A stretch of DNA of 64,000 nucleotides from Isoperla grammatica (lineage: Eukaryota; Arthropoda; Insecta; Plecoptera; Perlodidae), in assembly GCA_945910005.1 (NCBI GenBank), contig OX246741.1, positions 45,732,918-45,796,917 of the forward strand. Direction: 5' to 3'. A program made the translations under genes and the position numbers. Below the pieces are notes generated by a model, which had not been told where the DNA came from, searched no databases, and worked only from the letters and a program-made list of their open reading frames with translations. Below are positions 47,474 through 60,190 of the stretch, one piece after another (position 1 is the first letter of the stretch; each line of letters starts with the position of its first letter).

Positions 47474-50400
47474 GTATAGTTCGGGAGCCACCCTTGAAAA
47501 ATGTTGATATTTCGGGGTGTTAGCTGCACCCCTGTTGAGGCAGAAATTGCAATACATCATTAGATAGATAAAAGTAATGTGCATATCAAAACACCGTGTC
47601 TTTTTTGCCTCAGTGGTGCAAACGGCAAATAATCGTATCTAAGTGACGGCACTTGCGCGAACTAATGGGCATGCACGGACACGAATGTCGGGTACCATTA
47701 CCCTTTTATCATTATCAATATTGTGTAAGTTATATATCAAATGAAAGCTATTGAAACACACAATACAACTGTATAACATTTAAGTAGCTACATTACATAC
47801 CATGTCATAAAATGTAATCAACATCCGGAAATTTATCTTTTTCAATTAGGTAATATCTTATAAGTTTTGTTATAGTACTAAAAAAATCGAATTCTTAACA
47901 TACAAAGCATTTATCGTAACGACAATTTAGTTATTAAAAAGTTATGTTTCTTGCATTTTGTTTGTATTTATGAAATTACGCCAGTAATTAGTAGTTTTTC
48001 ACGGCAATCTGAAGCTTATCCGCAAAGATGGATACTTTTTGATCTCTTATAATTTGATCAATATGAGAATTTTCTTTAATAAAAGTTCAGTACGTAATTA
48101 ATATCAGTTGATTACATAGTTTTCAACAGTGAAATGCTTGTCTTTTATTATAATTCGGGAATTATGAATTTATTTATCGCGATAAAAAGAGTTTTTTTAA
48201 CGATCTCACATTTCTCAGTGAAATAGTAGAAACAACGATGACTTCATAGAAGTAAAAATCAAACAAGAATGATTTCACATTCACATTTAATACACATCCA
48301 CAATTGGTTTTATCAATGTGTGTATAACTTACGAGATAAAAATTGGTTTGTGAGATGATGTAGTACAAAATAAATGACATAGTTTCTCGTCTCCAGAAGT
48401 TGTGAGGCTCGCTAACTAGCCCCTAAACGCAGTAGGATATCGGCGGGGGGAGACAGGGTGTAAAGTGGCATGCCAAGGTTGAATAGAATGAATGGGACGG
48501 TTGTTGTGACGGAGCTGAAGGTGGTCGTAAATGAAAATAAAACGATAAAACGATAAACCTTTGCACTTCCACTTGTAATTGATGGTGAGTTTCGACAATT
48601 ATTTACAAATCTTTCATATAGAATTATTAAAAATAATCAATGCCACATACGAATAATAATAATAGCAGTATAAATGACAAATAATAATACTACTTATAGC
48701 TTATAGTAAAACAATGTAGGCAAAAATGTATGGAAGCGAGCGAAGCGAGCGTTTTCAGTCTATACTTATGACAGTACTTTTGTTTTTGTTTGTTATATTT
48801 TTCTCGCGATAGCGGTCGAACGGAGAGAAATTTTGAGCATCACAAGCTTCTATGTGGATCATTATAGTTTTGAGGAAAAATTGTCGAAAAAATAATGCTT
48901 ACTCGAGTTATTATTTTGTCAAACCAAATAGTTAAACGAAAAATCATCTTGTTTACAAAGTAAAAACCAACATATAGATCTGGTTTGACATTACACTGAT
49001 AGGTGAAATTACGTGGGTAATTTCTGCGTGTGATTGCTTGAAAGTTACTACCCTACTAGTCACTTGGTACGAAACCTAACTCGGGTATTAGATTTCCAAG
49101 TTAGATTTCGTAACAGGGTAGCCACTTTCAAGCGTTCACACACAGAAATTACCCACATAATTTCACCTACCCGTGTAATGTCGGTAATGTAAACCAGTTA
49201 GAGTCGTTAGACTCCGCGCTATCCGTTATTGGTTATTGGGAACGCTGTGCATGCGCCGGTTGATTGTGCGCCGGTTGATTGTTGATGTATACACATGCTC
49301 TATTGAACAATGCCGGTATAGAGTTGGAAACTTTTCGGCAGAATGTTGGTTTTCATAGGTTTGCATTTCTATTGCTTTCTATAAAATAGGAACTATATGT
49401 CAACGAAATAGGTAAGCTATGCACCATCATTATTTTATATTGAACAACGGCAGCAAGTATTTTAAAAGAAAGTTCTACGCTTCATTCATTTTATTTTTAT
49501 TTCATTTTTTTAAAATTTCAATTCATTCATTTTATTACTTTTGCGTGTCATTTGCGTGTGTTTTTACGATTACTTTTTTAGTATGTTCACTATGAAAACA
49601 ATACAATTTACTACATATACCTTCAGAAACACAATACAAACGTAGACATAAATTAAAATGTAATATTTTATAAATTATTATATGATGCACAACTCGATAA
49701 AGATAACGAAATACTGTGCGGGACGAACAACACAATGTGACAACTCCCGTCAGTGTCTTGTCACACATTGAAAGCACCGACTTGAAAAACTAGCAGAACA
49801 AATCTTTTAGCAAATATTATAAAGAGTGAGTTATCTTTCCTTTTAGCAGATGGGGCTATTGGGCCTTTTATGTTTTATTTATACAACCTTGTTATTGGTC
49901 CCAGATGGGCTGTCAATACAAGTAAGCTTGCGGCAGTGGGTCACTCGCCACTGAATGGGTACGGGGCTATCCTTACGAGAACTAAAGAGCGATCGAGTCT
50001 TCCTTTTTCCGCGCTCAAAACAAAAATCTCGATGCTTGAAAAATAGTAGTAGTGGAAATACGCATCGTCGGATAAGAAGACGAAAAACTTGAAAACCAAA
50101 ATAGATATTGCAAATTGGTAACTTCAATAGAGCGCACAATTTAATGTTCATTAATTTGATAATAATATTTGTCTACATTTAAGTAATTATATCGAGGTTA
50201 GAGCTGGACGAAGTCGCAAAATCTAAAGAAAACGTAAATTCAAAATACTATAATATTCTTTGTTTACTAAACAAAAATACAAAAAACCATAACTGACTGT
50301 TCCTAACATACAATTTAGTATAAGGTCCATTTTAAAGTTTTTTTGTACCAAATAAAAATTACTGTGACCTTGCATGGATGAAAACAAACGTTCATGATTT

Positions 50401-50947
50401 CCGTAAGACGGTCACGTGGTTCACTATTATTGTTCATTGTGGGCGTAATATAATAATAATAATACATAAAAATGACAAGATACAATATCTAAAGCTTACA
50501 CAAAGATGCATCGTATGAGCTATTAGTTGCAATGTTTTTTTAATTTCTTATATTGTAAAAAAAAACTGATAAAATAAGCTTCCTTCGAAGTAGATTAATT
50601 CCGTAATTAATTCGCGATTTGTGTTTAGTAACATCCATCTGATGAACTTCCATAGCATATATTATGAGCAAACGTTTCAAGATCTTTCATTTGATATATT
50701 ATACGTTGTCGTATCATAGTAAATAGTGATGATACACGACTATATTCAATCATATGCGTGCGATTACAATAGCAAAAATTATGAATTTCAAATCAAATTA
50801 TTCGGCGTTTGCACCACTAAGGCAAAAAAGGCACGATTACTTGAGATGCACATTTACTTCGTCTAACTCATGGCATATTGCATTCTCTGCCTCAAAAGGG
50901 GTGCAGCAGTGCAAAACATATTTCGGGGGTGGCGTCCGGTCTAGTAT
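47474..50947. mobile_element. 3.5-kb TIR DNA transposon (non-autonomous), GTAT target duplication
   Basis: The element occupies 47,478-50,943. Its ends are about 150-bp imperfect inverted repeats. AGTTCGGGAGCCACCC on the left mirrors AGACCGGACGCCACCC on the right, and inward both carry TTGAGGCAGA, GTGCATCTCAA-like and TTTTTTGCCT(C/T)AGTGGTGC. GTAT flanks both ends. Copy 1 of the block has the empty site near 8,690-8,705. About 13 bp of target-side sequence differ at the left. I find no transposase. The interior includes a nested palindrome at 48,985-49,186 and a GCGAGCGAAGCGAGCG motif at 48,737. The superfamily is not identified. Confidence 0.8.
48985..49186. mobile_element. Palindromic MITE-like element nested in the 3.5-kb transposon
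   Basis: ACATTACAC...TAGGTGAAATTA(C/T)GTGGGTAATTTCTG appears in both orientations about 85 bp deep on each side of a short AT-rich centre (CTAACTC...). It would fold into a long hairpin. It has no coding capacity. Confidence 0.75.
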
Positions 50948-52926
50948 TCTCCATTCGTGATTCACCCCACGGCCGCTCTACAGGTTCGATCCCGGTGGCG
51001 CTAGTGTTTGTATCGCAAGATGTTATCTCTGAGATGCTTGTTGTGGTTTCCGCACGTTGTTGATGCGATGTGTAGTATAGGTCTCTCACTCGCCTGAGTT
51101 TATTAAGGTGTTTGGGGATTTCAGTGGCTTCACGGACAAACGGGACCGATGAAGCTGGACAATGACTTACAGATAAAGACACCGATAGCCGTGCATAAAG
51201 TTATGACAGGCGAAAAAATAATTATTGCTCATATTACGATTTAAAAATAATTTAAAATATTGTTATGTATAATATAAAAGAAAAATTATCGAAAGTGTTG
51301 TGTATATTTAAGCTAAAAATCTAAAAACTTTAAGATCTATGAAATGAATTTGTGAGAACTGAAAACTCATAAATAAACTTTAAATGTGTCGTGTGAAGCC
51401 AACTGCCAGCATTCAAGTTAAGCAACCATTACATTACATTAGACGTAACAATTGATAGAAAGGTTCTCCTTCACAAAAACTTATCAACGCTTTTTAACGT
51501 TGGTTAGTAAAGCTTACTTTGAGGAAAAAGCTTTTCGTTTTAAATATATATATTAAACTCAAGTTTTACTTTTTGCAAGCAGTGTATGGAAACCCAATGT
51601 ATTTAAGAAAAAAACAACTTCAAATGTATTGCATAAAAAACATCTTATACACTTAAATGTATAATATCATTGTACAGCCTTTGCTGGAGGTTTTTGTATT
51701 TAACCGTTTAGCATAAGTTATACGATAGGGAGGTAATGCTATTTAAAATCTGTTTCATATAGTTGTGATCACTGTAAAAATAAGATGCATTTAAAGCAAT
51801 ACTGCAAACAATCACATATAGTTGGGGGTATAGTTATAGTTGGGTCAAAGTAAGTATTCTGATGCTAACGACACAGCCGAGCCCAAGCTTAATCCCTACC
51901 ATCTAATCTTAACAGGTCCATTGTGGATAATTTAAAACCTTACGCTGGTTACCTGTAACGGTTGGTGTGGACAAACCGCCTGTGCACTTGACTAAGCTGA
52001 ACCATGAATTTACGAATGTGTGAAGAACGCCAGGTATCTGTTGCTTTTCTTTCAATTGACGCGGATGAAAGGGGCAGTAGACAATAACCTGAGATCGGTA
52101 TGCGAATACTTACGTTGGGGCTATAGTTGTGTTTCGTGTTGCATTCCTCACCATGCCAGAGAAGACCCAACACCTACAAAATAAAACTTTTTATTATTTA
52201 CAGTTATAGAGACAAAAATCTACCTTTTTTAAGAAAAGGCTGGCAATGTACATTAAATGAAGTCAAGGGTCTAGCGTCCTGATTAAAATACAATATATAG
52301 GATTTTGCAAAACAAATTTTAACTATTAAAATTAATATTACACATTCATAAGACAAAATGACAGCTTACAACTAAAATGCGTGAGTGTTTTGGGTGGGGG
52401 GGATGGGGGGGTCCGACTTTGGTTCCACCTCAGTGGCCGATGTCCTAATGCGTCCACATTAATATCAGTTACACATGAAAGTCGTGATGTCAAAGGAATG
52501 TGAACCGTGCTGCTATCTAGCGTTGAATTCACCGAAGTGTTTTTGTCGGACACTCAAACAAGGAGTTTTTTTCATCGAATATCGGACGATAACTGGAGCA
52601 CAGAGCTAACAGAGTGAAACCAACTTACAGGTGGATTGCATCTTAGCGCAACACTGGATAATTTTTGGGTTTTGGTTTTGTTGGCAGACTTCTCGGAGAG
52701 GGGAGTGGGGATGTCGGTGGAGGGAGCAGAACCTTTTTTCTCACTGCAAATACATCGTATCTACGCTTTCATAACCATCGATATTGCAAGTATAAGAACA
52801 CATACTTAAATGTGTATCATACATTAATACAATAAACCGGCTTTCTATGTATCTCATCATACACCCTTCCCGGTATGAAAGCCCTTTATCAGCTAAGAAG
52901 CCACCGTATTTTACCTCTTTATTAGT

Positions 52927-55252
52927 TCCATTATCAGTGGCGGCCCGACCATATAAATTTGGGGCCATGGCTTCGCGAGCGTTAAGGGGTGGGTGGGTGG
53001 GTAGGTAAAGTTGGTCGAAACCATAAATTAAAAAGGGAATCGTAAAACAAAATGAGTTGTAAAGAATGTGATAATGCGTATCTACAGAATACTAATACAG
53101 AAACACTTCTTAGTTCTAATACAACAAAATTGGCGTTAAATAGAGTACAAAATCATTTTTCCTTAAAAGCCAAAATGATTTACAAACAAAACATTCTAAT
53201 TGCGCGCTTAAAAGAAAATAGAGGGGCGTGCCTGTAGCGAGCGTCCTATTACTGTCCACCCCTAATGGACTACCCTAATGATACTATCTTGTGAATCAGA
53301 CATTAAGATCAGACATCGACGCTGCAATTGATGAGTTCGCTTCCAGGTCTACACTGCTCTCCAAAATTCTGCTGTTAAATAAGTGTCAAAATCACAAATG
53401 CTCCTTCTGTTTGGTCAACTTGTATACTTTGCTATATTTATGAAAATATCTGAGTTTTCATGAGTGAACTTTTAACCTGCATTTAACATTACGAAATATA
53501 GGCCTGCACCAACATGAAAGAAATATTATCATAAGCGTAGTGCCATTATGTTTATAAAATACCATACACTTTTTTCATAATAAGGTAAAATCAGATTCAA
53601 GTTTAGCAATGTTATTTGTAAATATTAAACATATTCATTTTGTTACGCCGATAACTTAAGTTTCGATTTTTAAAGGTGTGTATAAAACGTGAAATAGCCA
53701 CTTCTGGTGGCCGTGGCATCGCCCCACAACCCTCCTGACTTCGAATCTTCACCACATCCCATTACGCCATTATGAAAACCTAAATGCGTATACTCATAAA
53801 ATCCAGTTATCTTGTTTTAAATCCCATATTAATTGTCTACAATAAATGAATAGTCAATATTACATACACGCCCGGACTGGCCAGGTCCGCTGGTCCGCCG
53901 ATCGCGGAGGGCCCCCAGCTCGAGGGTGCTTGGGCCCACATAACGTAAAAAAGTCACGTAAACTAGTTTTTTTCTAAACTTAAAATAGTCAAAAATCGAC
54001 TTCGGTCGTCTTTAGGCCAAGACGTTATGTCCAGTCTGCTTCTTATTAATGTTGAGAGGGATTTATTTTATGATTTGGACAAAAATAAAATAATAGATCA
54101 AGTAGCCTTAACAAGTGAGTTGCTTACAAGGAAACTGTTACTTTAGGGCTAGGGGAGTAAAATGTCGAATCATCTCAGTTAAGTTAAGCCCCTTCTATTT
54201 TAGTATAAGAACATTTTAAACTGTTAAATACATTTTTCTAATCCCTAAAATCCGTTTGTCATCATTTTTACTACGCAAATAATTGTGACATAATTCATTA
54301 ATGCTTTGGTGTGAATAAAATACTGCACTTCATTTTGAACTCCGTTGTAATTATTGGCAGCTCTATAGCATGTGTTTTGTAGTGTTGTGGTATCCTAAAA
54401 ATACTGTGAATTTCTTATTTTAATAAATAATTAAGTCATCAAAAGTCGAAAATCATAATATTCGTATAAAAACCTAGCTGAATTTCTTCATCTTTATAAG
54501 TGCCAAAATAGCGTAAAAACGCGTTTTCATTGTTTTCAAGCACCTATAATTTAAAATTCCGGAGGAGGACCCCCGGACCCTCCGTTTGCTTGGGGGTATT
54601 CCATCCCCCCCCCCCCAGACCCCCCGGTAGAGAGCCCCTATAAAGGTTTTAGCAGAGGGCACCAAATGGTCCCAGTCCGGGCCTGATTACATAACACGAA
54701 TAAAATTAATCATTTAGAATTTAAATATTACCATGTATATTGGTGAAGTCAGTAATCGTATTTAGCGCTTGCTTACTGTCGGCTCATCAACGTTTCAATT
54801 ATTATTTTGTTTTTAATAACACATTTGTGTAAATTTACAACACATAATTTTATTGGAACAACTTTTCTTTTTATTTCATTCTAAACTAATAACGTGTTAT
54901 GAACATTTTCCACCCCTCCCTCTTAATCCTATTCAATTTCAAAGAATCCAAAATATGAAATTATTTAAGAGCCATGCATCTATGCATGACACTTACAATG
55001 GAAGAAAACCTGAAAAGCAAACACGAGTTACACATTTCCATACTGCCTCTACTCCTCTACAAACGCTTAAATCCACATTAAAAAAACTCTATAAAAAAAT
55101 TTCGCCTGCGGCGCTGTTGTGGGGGGCGTCCCCCCCACCCCCCCCATTCATTCGCGCCCGAAGTCGATTTCCACGCAGTCGGTGGTGGGTGGTATATGCT
55201 ACGAATTTGGCCCCGGGCATATCAAAGGGGTCGGGCTGCCACTGTCCATTAT
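52927..55252. mobile_element. Non-autonomous hAT-like element (outer), TCCATTAT target duplication
   Basis: The element runs 52,935-55,244 and begins CAGTGGCGGCCCGACC. Its reversed end reads CAGTGGCAGCCCGACC. The 8-bp repeat TCCATTAT flanks it. The empty site is in copy 1 near 10,683-10,693 (TTCCATTATCAT). No transposase-like frame is present. A 61-codon frame at 53,052-53,237 is unrecognised. A C-rich/G-rich hairpin lies near the right end (55,112-55,147). It contains a second element at 53,867-54,685. Confidence 0.92.
53859..54693. mobile_element. Nested hAT-like element, ATTACATA target duplication
   Basis: The inner element occupies 53,867-54,685 (819 bp), begins CACGCCCGGACTGG and ends CCAGTCCGGGCCTG. 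ATTACATA flanks it on both sides. It lies wholly inside the outer hAT-like element, so it arrived later. A long C/G tract (54,560-54,635) near its right end echoes the outer element and the copy-1 element. No transposase is visible. Confidence 0.92.
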
Positions 55253-55333
55253 CATGTAGATACTCTTAGCAATGCTACTTTCTTTATTTATCTAAAAGGC
55301 TTATGTCAGGGACGGTTTTATGACTTAATATGA

Positions 55334-55541
55334 CCTTGAAGTACTAACCTATAGCGGTTGAATAGAAACACTGCGGTGATGGCACATTCCTGGTAGGTGG
55401 CGAACCTAGCGGTGAAGCTCTAACTGATGTCGGTTGACCTTGTAATACTAGCCTATAGCGGTTGAATAGAAAGACTGCGGTGCTGGCACATTCTTGGTAG
55501 GGGGCGAACCTAGCGGTGAAGCTCTAACTGATGTCGGTTGA
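55334..55541 (+). repeat. 104-bp tandem duplication
   Basis: CCTATAGCGGTTGAATAGAA occurs at 55,348 and again at 55,452, followed by closely similar sequence through TGATGTCGGTTGACC. Copy 1 (near 10,780-10,875) has one unit only. Confidence 0.9.
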
Positions 55542-55920
55542 CCCTGGAAAAGATGAAAAATAGTTGTTTTATAATAGGTAACATCTTTATCGACTCAAAC
55601 AAGATCCAGCCCGCAGGGCAGCGCAATTATTTTCATGTAGCCGCCTTTATAAGGGTAAATTCTACGTGTTTCCGGTCTTCACACAAGACGCCAAATACAT
55701 TGGAATAGTAGGACATCTTTGCTGGATTATGGTTGGTAGTTCAGCGATCTCTCTCCAGGGAATATTTGTGAAATTGATCTCTGAAAACCCATCCATTTGT
55801 CTTTATTCGGAATCAATTGATATTTTTGTAAAATATTGGTTTACACACATTCCTAAGAGTTAAGTTTAAGATTTCATTTTCATGGCGTTGTTTTACTTAG
55901 GATCTCTCCCATAGCAGGTA

Positions 55921-56082
55921 AAGTCGTCGTACAACAACCTCGGAATTGCTTCCGTCACGGGTGGTTGAGCGGCAGCCAACCAGCGGTCGTGGCTCATTCA
56001 GATACCTGCTCGGGTTGGCCGAGACAGTTAACACATCACTGACTTATGAAGAAAGCATTACTGAAGTTGTTGTACGACGACT
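55921..56082. mobile_element. Short foldback (MITE-like), copy 2
   Basis: Counterpart of 11,250-11,411. GTCGTCGTACAACAAC is at the left end and its inverse at the right end. Confidence 0.65.
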
Positions 56083-56265
56083 TTCCCCCTTATAGAAGTT
56101 ATTTTCTTGCCACCATAATGCGTCTACTTTATTTTGAGTGGCCCTAAGGAAACATTTGACTACATTTGACGCCGTTTAATGTATAGCTCGGGAAAAGCCA
56201 AGGTCACTTTGAACATGGGGTAATCGGGCCCTTGGTGAGTATCTAGTAATAACACATTATTATAT

Positions 56266-57150
56266 TGTGAGATAAAAATTAGTACTTGTTCTTTATTTCA
56301 TTTATACCTAGTTTTATTTAATTGCGTGATTTATGGATACTTTACGGTAACTCTTGTGTTTCCTCACAGTGGTCGTCACCGTAAAGTATGCGCTGTGCTC
56401 GGCTATTTCGTCAGTCTTGTTCGATTATAATTTCCTGTTTGTGCAGCAACTTTGCTGACTGCTCGGTTCAGGAGGGGGCTGGTTCGTTGACTTCGTCAGT
56501 GAGCCCGGGTCCCACTCTTTCGTGATTGTCACGGGAGGGGGTCGAACCGAGTAGTTTGATTGGTAGTTTATGACATGGGACAGCCGGCGTTATGCAGAGA
56601 GGGGGTGACTGGGGTATGACGTAGGAAAGTCTAGGTGCAAGGGAACACGTGTGTTATTCAGGGCATTCGGCATTCGACTGGGGACCGGAACGAACGGAGG
56701 ACCAACACCAAGGTAGACCGGGGGAAGATTCAACAGTGAGAAAGAGGGGACAAGACCAAGTGGACACGGAGGCCGCCAATCGAGACAACACCCACGCGGC
56801 CAGGACGGACACGGAGACTGGGATCGGACACCGGGAAACCAAGGTAGAGGCACTCCGACCGCACTTCTAAATCTAGCTGTACAGGGTAACCCGTAGACAG
56901 ATTCGCCACTACTCAGCCACGGTTATGATAAATGTTTTACTAAATAAATCACGGTTCCTTTATTGTTTGAATCAAAGACTTATCATTCCTAAGCTGTTTG
57001 AACTGGAACGTCCTTATCCCTTAGTAGTGAGAACAATCCCTAGAGTTACGCCCCAGTACATCTACGGGACCTTCGACTTCGGAGTCCGTGGGTTCGAGAC
57101 CGAGCCGACGGAATTGGGTTGGAGACACGGTAGGTTCTCGCTATCTAACA
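56266..57150 (+). repeat. 5' LTR of the Gypsy element
   Basis: The LTR begins TGTGAGATAAAA and ends CTAACA, about 885 bp. It includes an AATAAA (near 56,942) before CGGTTCC, plausible as the R-region polyadenylation signal. It shares ordered blocks with the solo LTR at 29,313-30,238. The 3' partner was not found, so the right boundary rests on the adjacent primer site. Confidence 0.7.
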
Positions 57151-57152
57151 TA

Positions 57153-57170
57153 TGGTGAAAGCGCCGTTGC
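57153..57170 (+). promoter_or_regulatory. Candidate tRNA primer-binding site
   Basis: TGGTGAAAGCGCCGTTGC lies two bases after the LTR end. It starts with the TGG that pairs with tRNA CCA ends. The specific tRNA is not identified. Confidence 0.55.
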
Positions 57171-57725
57171 AAGACTTAGTTTTGTTGTATTTGGACTACC
57201 TAGGTCAAGCAGTTTTTTTTTATTCTTCTAAATTCAATTTTCGTTTTACTTATTACATCGTGGCTGTGAGTCTTTGCTATTCTGTCTATGTGGTTCAAGG
57301 CTGTTCATTCATCTCTCTAGCACTGTTTGCTGCGTGTGCACTAGTGCGTCGGGTTTCTATCAACGCGCTTATCACCTCGACTGGCGGCCATCATACATTC
57401 CTTTCGTATGTATGAGTGACACAGGAGTTTTTTACGAACGTGTATTGGTGAGTGGTGCACTCCATTCATGTGTGAAGTCCCCTCTGACAGGACTTTGCGT
57501 TGGCTATCGCGTACCTTGGGTATTCCTAGTTCTGGTGGCAGTCTGTCGGAGGGCGAGAGGTAATTGGAGTGGTGCTATAGGCGACAGTTAGAGGAACAGG
57601 CAGTTGAGGGTGCGGATTTGTCGGGCATAGGAGGTGAGCTTCTAGATTCTCCCGAGTCGTTGCGGAGTGGGTAAGGGCGCGCTTGTGTGTCTCTCACAGT
57701 TCTGTCGCAGAGGGTGGAAGAGGCG

Positions 57726-58680
57726 ATGGTGGGTATGACGGTGGCTCCTAGCATGTTCCGCCCTGGTGTCGAGGATGCGGAGGAATAGATTGAGCGTTAC
57801 GAGACAGCGGCAGGAGCCAGTGGGTGGTCGGAGGAACGGATGGTGGTTGGTTTTCCCTGTTTTTTGGAGGGATCTGAATTAAAGTGGTTTCGCACTTTCG
57901 ATCGACGACGACGAGCAGAGTTAACGGGCGACCCGCCTGAACCTCGGCCACTTGTCTGGGCCTCACTGAAAGATCTTTTTCTAAGGACTTTCGGGGTTGG
58001 TATGGGGGCTCCACATTACTGGGCCACGAAGCTCGCTAACCGAGTACAGCAGCCGGGGGAGAGTGTTCGGTCGTATGTCTTTGCCAAAGCTGATATGTGT
58101 GACAAGGTGGATGTAGGGATGACTAAGGAGTTTCGGGTTCATTGGGTTAGGGGTGGTTTGCGTCGGGATATGTATGAGTGTGTGATTGGGCGCACATTTC
58201 CTGATTTGGACAGTTTGCTGGCTCATTTAGTGGAGTTTGAGATGTGTCGGAGTGGGGAGTTGCCTTGTGGTCAGCCTGGGAGTTCAGGGGTGAATGGGGG
58301 TGGTCAACTAGTGGCCTCGGTCTCGTCATCTCAGGACCTGGGTCTTCGGGTGGTTATGGATATGATTCGTGACATGGGCGAACAACTGCAGACGTTACAG
58401 GAGCGTGTGGTCAAGGGGGGGTCGTCGGCCTCCCCTTACAGCGCGCAGATGGGGGATTTGGCTGACATGCTGCGAACTCTGTCGACTAAGGTGGAGTCTT
58501 CTGCAGGGGGGGTGTTACCTGCCGCTGCGGCGGCGACACAGCTGCTTCTTCGGTGGGGTCTGGGGGGAGGTTTTCTGCTCATAGTCGGTCTCGGTGGCGG
58601 CAGAGGTGTCGTAGGCGCTGTTGGGTGTGTGGGAGTGTCAGGCATTTGAAAACGAGTTGTCATCTTAAGGGTGCGCGGGT
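57726..58680 (+). pseudogene. Gypsy gag (capsid and zinc knuckle), broken
   Basis: Gag would form the particle that packages the element's RNA. The frame opens at ATG 57,726 and is stopped by TAG at 57,786-57,788 where a Trp would be expected. It then continues in the same frame with a Ty3-type capsid N-terminal pattern (SGWSEERMVVGFPCFLEGSE, later FLRTFGVG) to about 58,550. A shift near the G-run at about 58,560 moves to the frame that carries a perfect CX2CX4HX4C zinc knuckle (CWVCGSVRHLKTSC, 58,619-58,660). The shift could be a programmed gag-pol site or simple decay. The premature stop makes this copy defective. Confidence 0.8.
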
Positions 58681-60190
58681 GCGGCTCGCTCATAGGAATC
58701 GCCATTTAGAATTGTTTCCCCAACTGTACGCATCTATTCTCCAGGGTTCTGGGGGGGAAACGCGACCCTCTATGTCCATAGATGGTGTGAATGCTTCTGG
58801 TGAGGTGTCCAGGGGTGCGGAGGGGGATGTGGCTGCGGGGCTGAGCGAAGCTGGGTGGCCAGACAGTGTTGAGGTGGTAGTTATTCCCGCCTTTGGTGCG
58901 TTGCGAATACCTGTCGAGTTGGAAGGGGTTGTTTTGAGTTCCCTCGTTGATTCGGGGGCCGGGGTGTCCTGTGTTAATACGGATTGGGTGCGACATATGG
59001 ATCTTAACCCCGTCGAGGGGTTGGTCTTGCGTACGGCGGACAATTCGTCCCTGCGGGTAGTTGGCCGGGTGGAGGACGTTCGACTTTCTATTGGGGGTCG
59101 GGCCTTATCTCTGTCATTTATTGTTGTGGATGGATTGGCTGTCGATTGTTTGTTAGAGAATGATTTCTGTCGCGAGTATGCTGTAATAATTGATTCTCAG
59201 TCGGAGCGCGTGGTGCTTCACGTGGGTAATGAATGTGTACAGGTACCGTTTGGGGATGGTTCACCCTGTGTTTTGGCCAGGGAGGAGGAAGGGTTGTGTG
59301 GTTTCCTGTCACATATTTAGGGTTGCGAGGAGGAAAACGGGCGGGTACTTGTGGCTAAGGAGGTTACTCTTGAGCCGGGTCGGACTGGTATGGTTGAATT
59401 TGTTGTTTCGTGGGCCGGGCTGGCGGGCGCTAATGTTTTCGAGCCAGTTAGTTCTCTATTATGTAAACGCGGCTTGATCATGCCTTCTGTGTTGTTATCT
59501 GGTATGAGCGCGGGCGTCTTGCCTATCGCGAATGTCACTACACAGCCGGTACGGCTGTTTACTCGGTCAGCGTTGGGCACAGTGGAAGAGGTGGAAGTTC
59601 TACGGAGCGAGTCAGGGGTGGACAAAGTGCAGGACATCCCGGTCTGTGGACTGGAGTGACACGACACGCTTAGGGATGTTTCACCTGACATAGCGTCTCA
59701 CAATGTGAATAAGGATATGCCAGCGGGGGCGCGTCAGCCCTTGCTGGATTTGCTTGCGCGTTATCATGACGTGTTTGCGTGGTCCTCAGACCTGATAGGT
59801 GGCTGTAACGTGGGAAAGTGTGATATTGAGCTCAAGGATCCCACTTCTGTTCACATGCAGCCCTATTGGGTCAGCCCGGGGGAGCGCGAAATCATACGAG
59901 AGCATATTGATGACATGTTAAAAGCGGGGGTGATTACTCCTTCCCAGTCTGAATGGGCATCCCCTATAGTGTTGGTTAAGAAAAAGAATGGGAAAATAAG
60001 GGTAGTGGTTGATTTCAGGCGTCTTAATCTCCAACTGAAGACGTTTAGTTATCCAAGCGCGAATGCGGAGGACCTGTTGGCGTGTTTGACTGGGTGTACG
60101 GTGTTTACATCCCTTGATTTGGCTTCGGGGTTTTGGCAGCTTCCGTTAACATCGAAGCAAAGGAGATATGTAGTTTTGCATGTTGCATGG
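58661..60190 (+). pseudogene. Gypsy protease and N-terminal reverse transcriptase, broken
   Basis: A single frame runs from the zinc knuckle to about 60,180 with in-frame stops at 59,318 (TAG) and 59,657 (TGA). The retropepsin has LVDSGAGVSC (active-site Asp near 58,949) and LLENDFC, where family members usually have Gly before the final acidic residue. The linker EVTLEPGRTGMVEF is typical of Gypsy elements. The reverse transcriptase starts near 59,705 with WASPIVLVKKKNGKIRVVVD and FTSLDLASGFWQLP. Near 60,180 the homology jumps to another frame, which continues into the YLDD box. Protease releases mature proteins and reverse transcriptase copies the RNA. Both are inactivated here as read. Confidence 0.85.

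Larger units (their letters stand above)
43030..56265 (+). repeat. Segmental duplication, copy 2
   Basis: This copy is collinear with 1-11,600 in the same orientation. It lacks the LINE, the hAT element at 4,516 and the 5S-SINE of copy 1. It carries instead the 3.5-kb TIR transposon, the nested hAT-like pair, a 104-bp tandem duplication near 55,334-55,541 and, at its right limit, a Gypsy insertion. The long uninterrupted stretches (44,171-47,470; 50,945-52,930; 55,250-56,262) contain no recognisable gene. Confidence 0.9.

Noticed and set aside
57152..57591. Overlapping frames in the Gypsy leader
   Set aside because: They lie between the primer site and gag, in mixed frames, with no recognisable domain.
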